Shown piece after piece: positions 37,671-46,008 of a stretch of DNA of 64,000 nt. The notes below the pieces were generated by a model. That model was not told the DNA's origin. It did no database searches and worked only from the letters and a program-made list of their open reading frames with translations. The number at the start of each line of letters is the position of its first letter. The stretch's first letter is position 1. The position numbers were made by a program, and so were the translations under genes. Origin of the DNA: Inmirania thermothiophila (GTDB lineage Bacteria > Pseudomonadota > Gammaproteobacteria > DSM-100275); contig NZ_RJVI01000002.1 in NCBI RefSeq assembly GCF_003751635.1, positions 855,986 to 919,985 on the forward strand, given 5' to 3'.

Positions 37671-38956
37671 GGTCCTGTCCTCCGGTCGTTCACGGGATCC
37701 GGGGACGATGATCGGCCGCCGCCGATGAACCGCGCCTGAACGCCGCGCGGCGCCGCCGCATACCACGCCAGCGCCGCGAGCTGCAGCACCAGCATCGTGC
37801 CGAAGGCGGCCCGGTAGCCCGCCGCCTCGTAGCCGCCGCCGGCGGCGGGCCAGCGGTTGATGATCCCGCCCATGCCCCACTGGGCGGCGAAGGCGGCGAC
37901 GAAGACGAGGAGGTTGAGGGCGGTGTTGGCACGCCCCGCGAGATGCCGCGGGAAGGCCTGCGAGAGGGCCGCGTAGCTGACGATGCCGCTGGTGCCGAGC
38001 AGCCCGAACAGGACGAGCAGCAGCGTCAGGGGCGGGGTCCCGGGGGCGACGAGGGCGAGCTGCACCGCCATGAAGGCGCCCATCCCGGCCACTGCCACCG
38101 CCGCCGTGGACACGCCGCACCGCGCCAGCCGCTCGGCGAGCCCGCCGATGACGATGAAGCCCGCCACCATGGCCGCCGCCACCAGCGCCAGCCGTGCCGC
38201 CGCGGCGTCGCGGCCGAGCCCCGCCACGTCGGCGAGCCACGGCCCGAGCCACAGGCTCTGGATGGCGAGGAAGGTGGCCTGCGAGAGCACCGTCACCGGG
38301 GCGATGCGCCAGAACGTCGCCGAGGTGAAGACCTCGGCCACCCCGGCGAGCTGCGCCCGCAGCGGCTCGGCGTGGTGCGCGTCGCGCCGCTCCGGCACCA
38401 CCAGGAAGATGAGCAGGGCGCAGAGCAGGGTCAGCGCCGCGAGCCCCAGGAAGACGCCGCGCCAGTCGGTGACCGCGAGCGCCGCCTGCACCGGGGCCGT
38501 CGCCGACAGCGCCCCCAGCCCCCCCGCCGCCATCTGGAAGCCGTTGACGAGGGGCAGCCGCGCCGGCGGCACCCACACCACGTAGGCCTTGAACGCCGCC
38601 ATCAGGCAGGCCGAGACCCCGAAGCCGACGAGGGCGCGGCCGAGGACGAGGCCGCCGAGCCCCCCGGCGAGGGCGAACAGCAGCGCCCCCGCGGCCGCGA
38701 AGAGCAGCAGCACCGCCTCGGTGCGCCGCGGCCCGAAGCGGTCCAGCAGCATCCCCAGGGGGAGCTGGAAGGCGGCGAAGGTGAGGAAGTAGGTGCTCGT
38801 GAGCAGCCCGAGATCGGCGGCGTCGAGGCCGAGCTCGCGCACCAGATCCGGGGCGATCACGGAGTTGACCACCCGGTAGAGGTAGGAGAGGAAGTAGCCG
38901 AAGGCGAAGGGCGGGAAGACCCGCACCATCACCGTGCGCAGCGCGGTGGCGTCCAT
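37667..38956 (-). CDS. MFS transporter
   Basis: A 429-residue major facilitator with twelve predicted helices. The loop 2-3 motif appears as LPLGMLLDRFGPRRTEAV, and the start FPPFAFGYFLSYLYRVVNSVIAPDL is common in nitrate/sugar-phosphate-like and uncharacterised carriers of Proteobacteria. Substrate unknown. The gene is divergent from the phosphodiesterase gene across 82 bp that hold a 14-bp palindrome, and is coupled to cytochrome c5. Confidence 0.88.
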   Translation of the reverse strand: MDATALRTVMVRVFPPFAFGYFLSYLYRVVNSVIAPDLVRELGLDAADLGLLTSTYFLTFAAFQLPLGMLLDRFGPRRTEAVLLLFAAAGALLFALAGGLGGLVLGRALVGFGVSACLMAAFKAYVVWVPPARLPLVNGFQMAAGGLGALSATAPVQAALAVTDWRGVFLGLAALTLLCALLIFLVVPERRDAHHAEPLRAQLAGVAEVFTSATFWRIAPVTVLSQATFLAIQSLWLGPWLADVAGLGRDAAAARLALVAAAMVAGFIVIGGLAERLARCGVSTAAVAVAGMGAFMAVQLALVAPGTPPLTLLLVLFGLLGTSGIVSYAALSQAFPRHLAGRANTALNLLVFVAAFAAQWGMGGIINRWPAAGGGYEAAGYRAAFGTMLVLQLAALAWYAAAPRGVQARFIGGGRSSSPDPVNDRRTGP

Positions 38957-38978
38957 GGGCGTGCATTTAAGCCGTTCC

Positions 38979-38992
38979 TGAACGGCCGTTCA
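38979..38992. promoter_or_regulatory. 14-bp palindromic operator candidate
   Basis: TGAACGGCCGTTCA is perfectly palindromic and lies between the divergent MFS and phosphodiesterase genes, 22 bp before the MFS start. The form resembles TetR-type operators, but no regulator gene is adjacent. Confidence 0.45.
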
Positions 38993-39038
38993 ACGAAGCC
39001 CTTGCGCCCGCCGCCGCCCCGGCACTACCTTGGCCGCC

Positions 39039-40223
39039 ATGGCGCTGCCACCGGACCTCGCCCCGCCCCCCTACGCCGAGGGCACCACGCTGCTCAACCT
39101 CATGGCGAGCCTGGTGCGCGGCCGCGGCGGCGCCGCACCGCATCCGCCCCTGTCCGCCCTCGACCCGGCGCGGCTCCGCCCGCTGCGCCACCTGGTGCTG
39201 CTCCTCGTCGACGGCCTCGGCGCCCGTCAGATCCCCGCGCTCGCCGCCGCCGGGGCGCTGCGCGACCGCCTGAGCCGGCCCGACGCGGTGCTCGCCACGG
39301 TCTTCCCCGCCACCACCGCCACCGCCGTCGCCACCGTGATGAGCGCGGCGAGCCCGGCCGAGCACGCCGTCCTCGGCTGGCACCTGAACCTGCCCCGGCT
39401 CGGCCTCGTCGCCACCGTCCTCCTCGGGCTGACCCGCACCGGGACGCCGGCGCTCCCCCCGGAGCGCACCCTCGGCCAGATCCTGCGCGTGCCGTCCCAC
39501 CTCGACCGCATGGCCGCCGAGCGCACCCTCGTCGCCCCGCCCCCGATCCCGGACAGCGCCTTCAGCCGCGCGGTGGGCCGCTGGCACCGGCGCCTCGCCG
39601 CCGCCTCCCTGGACGAGCTGGTGGAGGCGGTGGACGCCGCCTGCCGGGGGCCCGGCCCCGGCTACTGCTACGCCTACTGGCCGGGCTACGACAGCCTCTG
39701 CCACACCCACGGGCCCTTCGCCGAGCCGGCGCTCGCCCACCTGCGCGAGATCGAGGCCGCGGTGGAACGGCTCGCGGCGCGCCTGCGCGGCCGCGGCGTG
39801 GGGCTCGTGGTGAGCGCCGACCACGGCATGATCGACACCCCGCCGCAGGCGCGGATCGACCTCTCCGCGGTCCCCGGCCTCTACGGCTGCCTTGCCACCC
39901 TGCCCGCCGGCGACCCCCGCGCCGTGGCCTGCTTCGTCCGCCCCCGCCGCGAGGCCGCCTTCCTCGCCATCGTCCGGGAGCACCTCGCGCCGGCCTGCCA
40001 CTGCATCCCGGGCGAGGCGCTGCTTGCGGCGGGGGCGCTGGGTCCCGGCGCGCCGCACCCGGAGCTTGGGGCGAGGCTCGGCGACTACCTCCTCGTCGCC
40101 CGCGGCGGCCACGCCCTCTTCGCCCCCGCCGCCGGCGAGGGCCGCGACTTCCCCGCGGGCAACCACGGCGGCATGAGCCCCGAGGAGATGGAGATCCCCC
40201 TCTACCTGCTGGGCGATCTCTGA
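39039..40223 (+). CDS. alkaline phosphatase superfamily phosphodiesterase/nucleotide pyrophosphatase
   Basis: A 394-residue enzyme of the type I phosphodiesterase/nucleotide pyrophosphatase family. The first metal Asp is in LVLLLVDGLGARQI, the nucleophile Thr in VFPATTATAVATVMS, later ligands in YDSLCHTHGP, SADHGMIDTP and AGNHGGMSPEEMEIPL. No signal peptide is seen, so it appears cytosolic. The substrate is unknown (nucleotide or phosphodiester). ATG 39039 fits the family better than an in-frame TTG nine bases upstream. Confidence 0.85.
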   Translation: MALPPDLAPPPYAEGTTLLNLMASLVRGRGGAAPHPPLSALDPARLRPLRHLVLLLVDGLGARQIPALAAAGALRDRLSRPDAVLATVFPATTATAVATVMSAASPAEHAVLGWHLNLPRLGLVATVLLGLTRTGTPALPPERTLGQILRVPSHLDRMAAERTLVAPPPIPDSAFSRAVGRWHRRLAAASLDELVEAVDAACRGPGPGYCYAYWPGYDSLCHTHGPFAEPALAHLREIEAAVERLAARLRGRGVGLVVSADHGMIDTPPQARIDLSAVPGLYGCLATLPAGDPRAVACFVRPRREAAFLAIVREHLAPACHCIPGEALLAAGALGPGAPHPELGARLGDYLLVARGGHALFAPAAGEGRDFPAGNHGGMSPEEMEIPLYLLGDL

Positions 40224-40255
40224 CGGGCGCTGCGGTCCCACGTTGCGTTCCGCCT

Positions 40256-40281
40256 ATACCTGACTACCTTTCTCAGTAGTC
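40256..40281. promoter_or_regulatory. inverted repeat before the cox gene cluster
   Basis: GACTAC (40262-40267) and GTAGTC (40276-40281) flank an 8-bp centre, preceded by ATACCT. The left half resembles the left half of Rrf2/IscR-type sites (ATAnnTGACT), but the spacing differs. It is 18 bp before the DUF2244 start and may be an operator. Confidence 0.4.
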
Positions 40282-40298
40282 CACCGGAAGGTTGCGCC

Positions 40299-40775
40299 AT
40301 GGTGGAGACCACCCGCGGCCCCGACGGCCTGCGCCTCGTGCTCGCCCCGCGGCCTGCCCCGGGGCCCGGGGCCTGGCTGCTGGGGCTGGCCCTGCCGGGG
40401 GCGGCCCTCGCCGGCATCGGCGCCTGGTTCGCCGCCCGCGGCGCCTGGGCGGTACTCCCCTTCGCCGGGCTCGAGCTCGCCCTGCTCGCGTGGGCGATGG
40501 CGAGCTGCGCCCGCGCCGCGGCGGCCCGGGAAGTGGTGGAGGTCACGGCGCGCGAGGTGGTGGTCCGCGACGGGCGCGGGGCGGCGCGGCGCCTGCCGCG
40601 GGCATGGGCGCGCGTGGTGCTGCGCCGCGACCCCGCCGGGCGCTACCCGAGCCGCCTCTTCCTGCGCGCCCACGGGCGGGAGGTGGAGCTCGGGCGCGCC
40701 CTGCCGCAGGCCGAGCGCGCCCGCCTCGCCGGGACCCTCGCCGGCAACGTCGGCGCGGGGTGGAGCCATGGCTGA
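40299..40775 (+). CDS. DUF2244 membrane protein
   Basis: A 158-residue integral membrane protein. Two adjacent helices (LLGLALPGAALAGIGAWFAA and the following LPFAGLELALLAWAMASC) are followed by a soluble beta-rich domain (EVVEVTAREVVVRDGRGAARRL). DUF2244 proteins are often encoded beside cytochrome c oxidase genes; the function is unknown. The stop overlaps the coxB start by 8 bp, so it is the first gene of the cox operon. Confidence 0.82.
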   Translation: MVETTRGPDGLRLVLAPRPAPGPGAWLLGLALPGAALAGIGAWFAARGAWAVLPFAGLELALLAWAMASCARAAAAREVVEVTAREVVVRDGRGAARRLPRAWARVVLRRDPAGRYPSRLFLRAHGREVELGRALPQAERARLAGTLAGNVGAGWSHG

Positions 40776-41901
40776 GCGCGCACGCCCCCTCCTCGCCGCC
40801 GCCCTCGCCCTGCCCGCCGCGCCGACGGCGGCGGCCCCGGCCTGGAACCTGCCGCAGCCCGCGACCCCGGTGGCGCGCGAGATCTTCGCCATCCACACCC
40901 TCACCGGCACCATCGTCGCCGTGCTCACCGTCCTGGTCTTCGCCGTCGTCCTCTTCGCCGCCTGGCGCTTCCGCCGCAGCCGCGGCCACCAGCCCGACCT
41001 CGCGTTCCACCGCGGCCGCTTCGGCGCCTGGTCGTGGCTGGTGGTGCCGGTGCTGGTGCTGGGCATCGACCTCACCATCGCCGGCTCGGCCCGGGAGACG
41101 CTGAAGAAGCTCTGGGTCGTGCCGCGCGGCGACGACCTGCTGGTGGTCCGGGTCACCGGCCACCAGTGGTGGTGGGAGTACGAGTACCCGGACCTCGGCA
41201 TCCGCATCGAGAGCCGCGCGCTGCCGCAGGAGCAGGCGGGCGCGCACTAGCTGCGCGCCGTCGATCAGCCGCTGGTGCTGCCGGTGGGGCGGCGGGTGCG
41301 CTTCCTGCACACCTCGGCGGACGTGATCCACGCCATGTGGGTGCCGGCCCTCGGGTTCAAGAAGGACGCCATCCCCGGCTACGTCACCGAGACCTGGGCC
41401 CTGATCGAGCGGGCCGGGACCTACCGCGGCCAGTGCGCGGAGCTCTGCGGCACCTGGCACTCGCGCATGCCGGTGGTGGTGGAGGCGGTGCCGCCGGAGC
41501 GCTTCGAGGCGTGGGTGGCCGAGCAGCGCGCGGCCATGGCCCGCGCCGCCGCGGAGGCGGCGAGCGATCGGACGTGGCCGCTCGCGGAGCTGATGGAGAA
41601 GGGGCGGGGCCTCTACAACACCAAGTGCGCCGCCTGCCACCAGATCAACGGCCAGGGGCTGCCGCCGGCCTTCCCGCCCCTCAAGGGCAGCGCGGTGGTG
41701 CGCGGGCCGGTCGCCGGACACCTGGCGGTGGTCCTCGACGGCCGCCCCGGCACCGCCATGCCCGCCTGGCGGGATCAGCTCAACGACCTGGAGATCGCCG
41801 CCATCGTCACCTACGAGCGCAACGCCTGGGGCAACGACGCCGGCGCGGCGGTGCAGCCGCGCCAGGTGCGCGCCGCCCGCGCGGGAAGGTCGGGATCATG
41901 A
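40768..41901 (+). pseudogene. coxB: cytochrome c oxidase subunit II (caa3 type), interrupted by in-frame TAG
   Basis: The frame reads through subunit II with a C-terminal cytochrome c domain, as in caa3 oxidases, but codon 161 (41248-41250) is TAG. Before it: signal, two helices and HQWWWEYEYPDLGI; after it, LRAVDQPLVLPVGRRVRFL, TSADVIHAMWVP, the CuA site GQCAELCGTWHSRMP, and the heme site CAACHQINGQGLPPAFPPL. No frameshift is present; the stop replaces one residue, probably Trp (TGG) or Tyr. As written only 160 residues without CuA are made. Two neighbouring genes end in TAG, so it is a stop here. The last 4 bp overlap coxA. Confidence 0.88.
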
Positions 41902-43493
41902 GCGTCGCCAGCCACACCGTGGTGCACGAGCACGAGGGGCCGCCGCGGGGCATCCGCCGCTGGCTCTACAGCACCAACCACAAGGACATCGGCACCATGT
42001 ACCTGGTGTTCGCCCTCACCATGCTCTTCCTCGGCGGGGCGAGCGCCATGGCCATCCGCGCCGAGCTCATGCTGCCGGGGCTGCAGCTGCTCGAGCCCGA
42101 CCTCTACAATAACATCCTCACCAACCACGCCCTGATCATGATCTTCGGCGCCGTGATGCCGGCCGGGGCGGGCATCGCCAACTGGATGATCCCGCTCATG
42201 ATCGGCGCCCCGGACATCGCGCTGCCGCGGATCAACAACCTCAGCTTCTGGCTCCTGCCGGCGGCGGCGCTGATGCTGGTGCTGTCCTTCGTCGTACCCC
42301 TCCTCCCGGGCGGCGGCACCCAGATCAACACCGGCTGGACCCTCTACCCGCCGCTCTCGGTTCAGGTGGGCATGTCCATGGACTTCCTCATCTTCGCCAT
42401 CCATCTCCTCGGCATCTCCTCGGTGCTCGCCTCCATCAACATCATCGTCACCATCCTCAACATGCGCGCCCCGGGGATGACCCTGATGCGCATGCCCATG
42501 TTCTGCTGGGCGTGGCTGGTCACCGCCTTCCTGCTGATCCTGGTCGTCCCGGTGCTCGCGGGCGGCGTCACCATGCTCCTCTTCGACCGCCACTTCGGCA
42601 CCAGCTTCTTCAACGCCGCCGGCGGGGGCGACCCGGTGCTGTTCCAGCACCTGTTCTGGTTCTTCGGCCATCCGGAGGTCTACGTCCTGATCCTGCCCGC
42701 GATCGGGGCGCTGGCCGAGGTCATCCCCACCTTCGCCCGCAAGCCGCTGTTCGGCTACCACTCGATGGTGGGCGCGATGATCGTCATCGCCACCCTCGGC
42801 CTCGTGGTCTGGGCCCACCACCAGTACACCGTGGGCATGGCGCTGGGGGCGGTGCAGTGGTTCATGATCGGGACGATCCTGATCTCGATCCCGGTCGGCC
42901 TCATCATCTTCAACTTCATCGCCACCATGTGGCGCGGCGCCCTGACCTTCGAGACGCCCATGCTGTTCGCCATCGCCATGGTGATGCTGTTCAGCTTCGG
43001 GGGGCTGACCGGGGTGATGCTCGCGGTGGTGCCCGCGGACGTGCAGTACCACGACTCCATGTTCGTGGTCGCCCACTTCCACTACGTGCTGATCCCGGGC
43101 GCCATCTACGGGCTGCTGGCCGCCGTCTTCTACTGGCTGCCCAAGTGGACCGGGCACATGTACGACGAGCGCCTGGCGAAGATCTTCTTCTGGATCAACG
43201 TGGTGAGCTTCAACGTCACCTTCTTCCCGCAGCACTTCCTGGGCCTTGCCGGGATGCCGCGGCGGATCGCCGACTACAACGTCGCCTTCGCCGACTTCAA
43301 CTTCCTCTCCAGCATCGGCGCCTTCGTCTTCGGCCTCAGCCACCTGCTGTTCCTCTACATCGTGGTCAAGGCGGTGCGCGGCGGCCGGTCGGCCGAGGCG
43401 CGCGTCTGGGACGGCGCCCGCGGCCTGGAGTGGGAGCTGCCCTCGTCGCCGCCCTTCCACTCCTGGGAGACCGCCCCGCGGCTGCGGGGCTGA
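41898..43493 (+). CDS. coxA: cytochrome c oxidase subunit I
   Basis: A 531-residue heme-copper oxidase subunit with twelve helices, carrying heme a and the heme a3-CuB centre. Heme ligands are in ILTNHALIMIFG and VVAHFHYVLIP; the CuB His and K-channel end are in FWFFGHPEVYVLILP, with the Glu of type A1 proton channels, and HH in VVWAHHQYTVGM. The gene looks intact. ATG 41898 overlaps the coxB stop (ATGA). Without an intact coxB, the product cannot take electrons from cytochrome c. Confidence 0.96.
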   Translation: MSVASHTVVHEHEGPPRGIRRWLYSTNHKDIGTMYLVFALTMLFLGGASAMAIRAELMLPGLQLLEPDLYNNILTNHALIMIFGAVMPAGAGIANWMIPLMIGAPDIALPRINNLSFWLLPAAALMLVLSFVVPLLPGGGTQINTGWTLYPPLSVQVGMSMDFLIFAIHLLGISSVLASINIIVTILNMRAPGMTLMRMPMFCWAWLVTAFLLILVVPVLAGGVTMLLFDRHFGTSFFNAAGGGDPVLFQHLFWFFGHPEVYVLILPAIGALAEVIPTFARKPLFGYHSMVGAMIVIATLGLVVWAHHQYTVGMALGAVQWFMIGTILISIPVGLIIFNFIATMWRGALTFETPMLFAIAMVMLFSFGGLTGVMLAVVPADVQYHDSMFVVAHFHYVLIPGAIYGLLAAVFYWLPKWTGHMYDERLAKIFFWINVVSFNVTFFPQHFLGLAGMPRRIADYNVAFADFNFLSSIGAFVFGLSHLLFLYIVVKAVRGGRSAEARVWDGARGLEWELPSSPPFHSWETAPRLRG

Positions 43494-43500
43494 GGACGTC

Positions 43501-43620
43501 ATGCGCCGGCGCCGCAACCTCCTCCTCGCCTGGGCCCTCGGCGCCCTCGCCCTGCTCGTCTTCCTGAGCTCGATGCCGGTGTGGGAGCAGGTGCTCTCGC
43601 GCGCGGGAGGCGCGCCGTGA
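43501..43620 (+). CDS. small single-helix membrane protein in the cox operon
   Basis: A 39-codon reading frame beginning 7 bp after the coxA stop: a basic start MRRRRN, one hydrophobic helix (LLLAWALGALALLVFLSSMP) and a short tail. Small one-helix proteins between coxA and ctaG occur in many proteobacterial cox operons and are thought to help assembly. I cannot name it. Its stop overlaps a GTG that would suit a ctaG start, but no CtaG sequence follows. Confidence 0.55.
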   Translation: MRRRRNLLLAWALGALALLVFLSSMPVWEQVLSRAGGAP

Positions 43621-43707
43621 GCGCGCCGTGCCCGCTCACGGCGCCGGACCGGGCCGGCCGCGCCGTGCCGGGCCGCAGCCCACCGGCGCAGCACCGCGCG
43701 CCCGCAC

Positions 43708-43731
43708 CTCCGCCCCGGCGCCGGGGCGGAG
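43708..43731. repeat. 24-bp perfect palindrome between coxA region and coxC
   Basis: CTCCGCCCCGGC and its exact complement meet with no loop at 43719/43720. It lies in a 202-bp gene-free stretch (43621-43822), where ctaG would be expected. It could fold into a hairpin in the transcript. Confidence 0.6.
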
Positions 43732-43822
43732 CCGCCGGCGGGCCGCCGCGGGCCCGCCCGATCCCTGACCGTCCCGGACGCCGATCCCCGCGGGGCCCTG
43801 CCTCGCCCGGAGCCTGCCGCCC

Positions 43823-44692
43823 ATGAGCCATCCCACCCCGGACGAGTACTACATCCCCGAGCCGAGCCCGTGGCCGCTTGCGGCCTCGCTGGCGGTGCTG
43901 CTCCTGGTCCTGGGGCTCGCGCTCGTCCTCAACGACGTCGACCCCGGCTGGGCCGTCCTCGCCGCCGGCCTCCTGGTGCTCGCCTGGATGTTCTACGGCT
44001 GGTTCGGCGACGTCGTCCGCGAGAACCTCGCCGGCCGCCACAGCCCCCGCGTCGACCGCTCCTTCCGCCTCGGCATGTACTGGTTCATCGCCTCCGAGGT
44101 CTTCTTCTTCCTGACCTTCTTCGGCGCCCTCTACTACGTGCGCAACATCGCCGTGGCCTGGCTCGGCGGCGCCGGCTACCTCGGGATCACCCACGAGATC
44201 CTCTACAACCAGTTCCAGGCCCAGTGGCCCACCTCGGGCCCCGGCGAGCTCGGCGGCCCCTTCGAGCCGGTGGGCGCCGTCGGCGTCCCCGCCTTCAATA
44301 CCCTGGTCCTGCTCAGCAGCGGCGCCACCATCACCTGGGCGCACTGGGGCCTGAAGGCCGAGCGGCGCGGCCAGCTGGTCTGGGGCCTCGCCGCCACCAT
44401 CGCCCTCGGGCTGCTCTTCGTGGCCCTGCAGGCCTGGGAATATCACGAGGCCTGGCGGGAGATGAACGTCACCCTGCGCTCGGGGATCTACGGCTCCACC
44501 TTCTACCTGCTCACCGGCTTCCACGGCATGCACGTCACCGTCGGCGCGGTGATGCTCATGGCCATCCTCGGGCGCGCCCTGCGCGGGCACTTCACGCCCC
44601 AGAACCACTTCGCCTTCGAGGCCGTGGCCTGGTACTGGCATTTCGTGGACGTGGTATGGCTGGCCCTGTTCATCTTCGTCTACTGGCTGTGA
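43823..44692 (+). CDS. coxC: cytochrome c oxidase subunit III
   Basis: A 289-residue membrane subunit with seven helices. Typical segments: FRLGMYWFIASEVFFFLTFFGALYY (with the conserved SE), NTLVLLSSGATITWAHW, ALQAWEYHEA, STFYLLTGFHGMHVTVGAVML and the end AVAWYWHFVDVVWLALFIFVYWL. It stabilises subunit I and proton uptake. It appears intact and follows a 202-bp gap after the small membrane gene. Confidence 0.95.
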   Translation: MSHPTPDEYYIPEPSPWPLAASLAVLLLVLGLALVLNDVDPGWAVLAAGLLVLAWMFYGWFGDVVRENLAGRHSPRVDRSFRLGMYWFIASEVFFFLTFFGALYYVRNIAVAWLGGAGYLGITHEILYNQFQAQWPTSGPGELGGPFEPVGAVGVPAFNTLVLLSSGATITWAHWGLKAERRGQLVWGLAATIALGLLFVALQAWEYHEAWREMNVTLRSGIYGSTFYLLTGFHGMHVTVGAVMLMAILGRALRGHFTPQNHFAFEAVAWYWHFVDVVWLALFIFVYWL

Positions 44693-44705
44693 CCGCGGCC
44701 CGCCC

Positions 44706-44921
44706 TCAGCGCCCGTGGGGGCCGACGACGCCGAGGAAGTAACCGCCCATGAGGATGGCGAAGAGGACCAGCGAGAGGGCGATGCGGACGGTGAGCGCCC
44801 GCACCATGCGGGTACGGTCGCGCCGGCCGTCGTCGCGGCTGAGGAAGATCATCGCCTCCACCAGCGAGAGGAGGATCAGCCCGAGAAGGATGAGCAGGGG
44901 GATCTTGAACCAGAGCGCCAT
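44706..44921 (-). CDS. DUF2909 twin-helix membrane protein
   Basis: A 71-residue protein with two transmembrane helices (KIPLLILLGLILLSLVEAMIFL and LTVRIALSLVLFAILMGGYFLGV) joined by a charged loop (RDDGRRDRTRM). DUF2909 genes commonly lie antisense between coxC and SURF1 in Gammaproteobacteria, exactly as here; the function is unknown. The start at 44921 is 32 bp from the SURF1 remnant start. Confidence 0.78.
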   Translation of the reverse strand: MALWFKIPLLILLGLILLSLVEAMIFLSRDDGRRDRTRMVRALTVRIALSLVLFAILMGGYFLGVVGPHGR

Positions 44922-44953
44922 CTTGCGTGCCCTCCCCGGCGCGGCCGCCGCCC

Positions 44954-45373
44954 ATGGGACCGGCCCCTCCGCCAAGGTATAGCAGCGCCGCGGCGCGCCG
45001 GCGCGGGGCGGCGCCGCTGCTGCTCCTCGCCGCCGCCCTCTTCACCGGGCTCGGGCTGTGGCAGCTGCGCCGTGCCGGGGAGAAGCAGGCCCTGCTCGCC
45101 GAGGCCGCGGCACGCTGGGCGGCCGCCCCCGCGCCGCTCGCCGCGCTGCCGGGTCCCGACGCGCGCTTCCGCGCCGTCCGCCTGCGCGGCCGCTACGAGG
45201 CGCAGGCCCAGGTCCTCGTCGGTCCGCAGGGCCGCGACGGCCGCCTCGGCTACCTCGTCTACACCCCGCTGCGCACCGCGGGGAACGAGGCGGTGGTGGT
45301 GGCCCGCGGCTGGCAGGCGCGGCCGACGCCCCCGGCCCCGCCTTCGCCTACGGCCTCGGGCTCACGGGGCTGA
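44954..45373 (+). pseudogene. SURF1 family protein, 5' half only
   Basis: The first about 120 residues of a SURF1/Shy1 cytochrome oxidase assembly factor are present: one helix (APLLLLAAALFTGLGLWQLRRAGEKQ), RFRAVRLRGRYEAQAQVLVGPQ and LGYLVYTPLRTAGNEAVVVARGW. Full proteins have about 230-250 residues with a second helix near the end. After RGWQAR, near base 45320, the homology stops and the frame runs out at 45373 within DUF2189 sequence read in another frame. So the gene has lost its 3' half. Confidence 0.82.
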
Positions 45374-46008
45374 GCTGGGCCGTCGTCCTCGCCACCGACC
45401 GGCTCGGCCTCGTGCCGCTGCTGCCGGTGCTGGCGGCGGGCTTCTTCTTCGTCGGGCCGCTGGTGGCGGTAGGGCTGTACGAGCTCAGCCGCCGCCTCGC
45501 CGCCGGCGAGCCGGTGCACCTGGCGGCGCTCGCCGGCGCCTGGCGTCGCAACCCGGTCCATCTCGCCGCCCTCGGCCTGGTCCTCGCCACCGCCTTCTTC
45601 GGCTGGGTGATCGTCGCCGCGGCCGAGTTCGCCGCCCTCTACGGCGCCCCGGTGCCCGAGGGCGAGCGCTTCCTCGCCGAGCTCTTCCTCGCCGCCCGCA
45701 GCCCCGCCTTCCTGCTCGCCGGCACCGCCACCGGCGCCGTCATCGCCCTCGTCGTCTACGCCCTCGCCGCGGTCTCGGCACCGCTCCTGGTGGACCGCCC
45801 GGAGACGGACTTCGCCGCCGCCGTGCTCGCCAGCGTCGAGGCGGTGCGCACCAACCCGGGGCCGATGCTGCTGTGGGCGGCGCTGCTGGTGGCGCTGACC
45901 GGCTTCGGTCTCCTGACCTTCTTCTTCGGCCTCGCCGTCGCCTTCCCCTGGGCCGGCTGCGCCACCTGGCACGCCTGCCGCGACCTCGTCTCCGCCGGCG
46001 ACGGCTAG
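45319..46008 (+). pseudogene. DUF2189 membrane protein, 5'-truncated
   Basis: From about 45319 a different reading frame encodes the main part of a DUF2189 integral membrane protein: PGPAFAYGLGLTGLSWAVVL, AAGFFFVGPLVAVGLYELSRRLAAGEP, then several more helices, ending in TAG at 46006-46008. The usual N-terminal soluble part before the first helix is missing, and there is no good start codon or ribosome site at the junction with SURF1. It is probably not expressed as a normal protein. Confidence 0.78.

Noticed and set aside
41248-41250. Amber codon in coxB as pyrrolysine or other recoding
   Set aside because: Two adjacent genes end in TAG at 46005-46008, no pyl genes are in the window, and the residue lies in a linker where such an amino acid is not known.
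43617-43826. A 69-codon GTG frame after the small cox gene as a CtaG remnant
   Set aside because: The product is Pro/Arg/Ala-rich with no helix or Cys-x-Cys motif and does not resemble CtaG.
44954-46008. A SURF1-DUF2189 fusion protein
   Set aside because: The two parts are in different frames, so no single protein can contain both.
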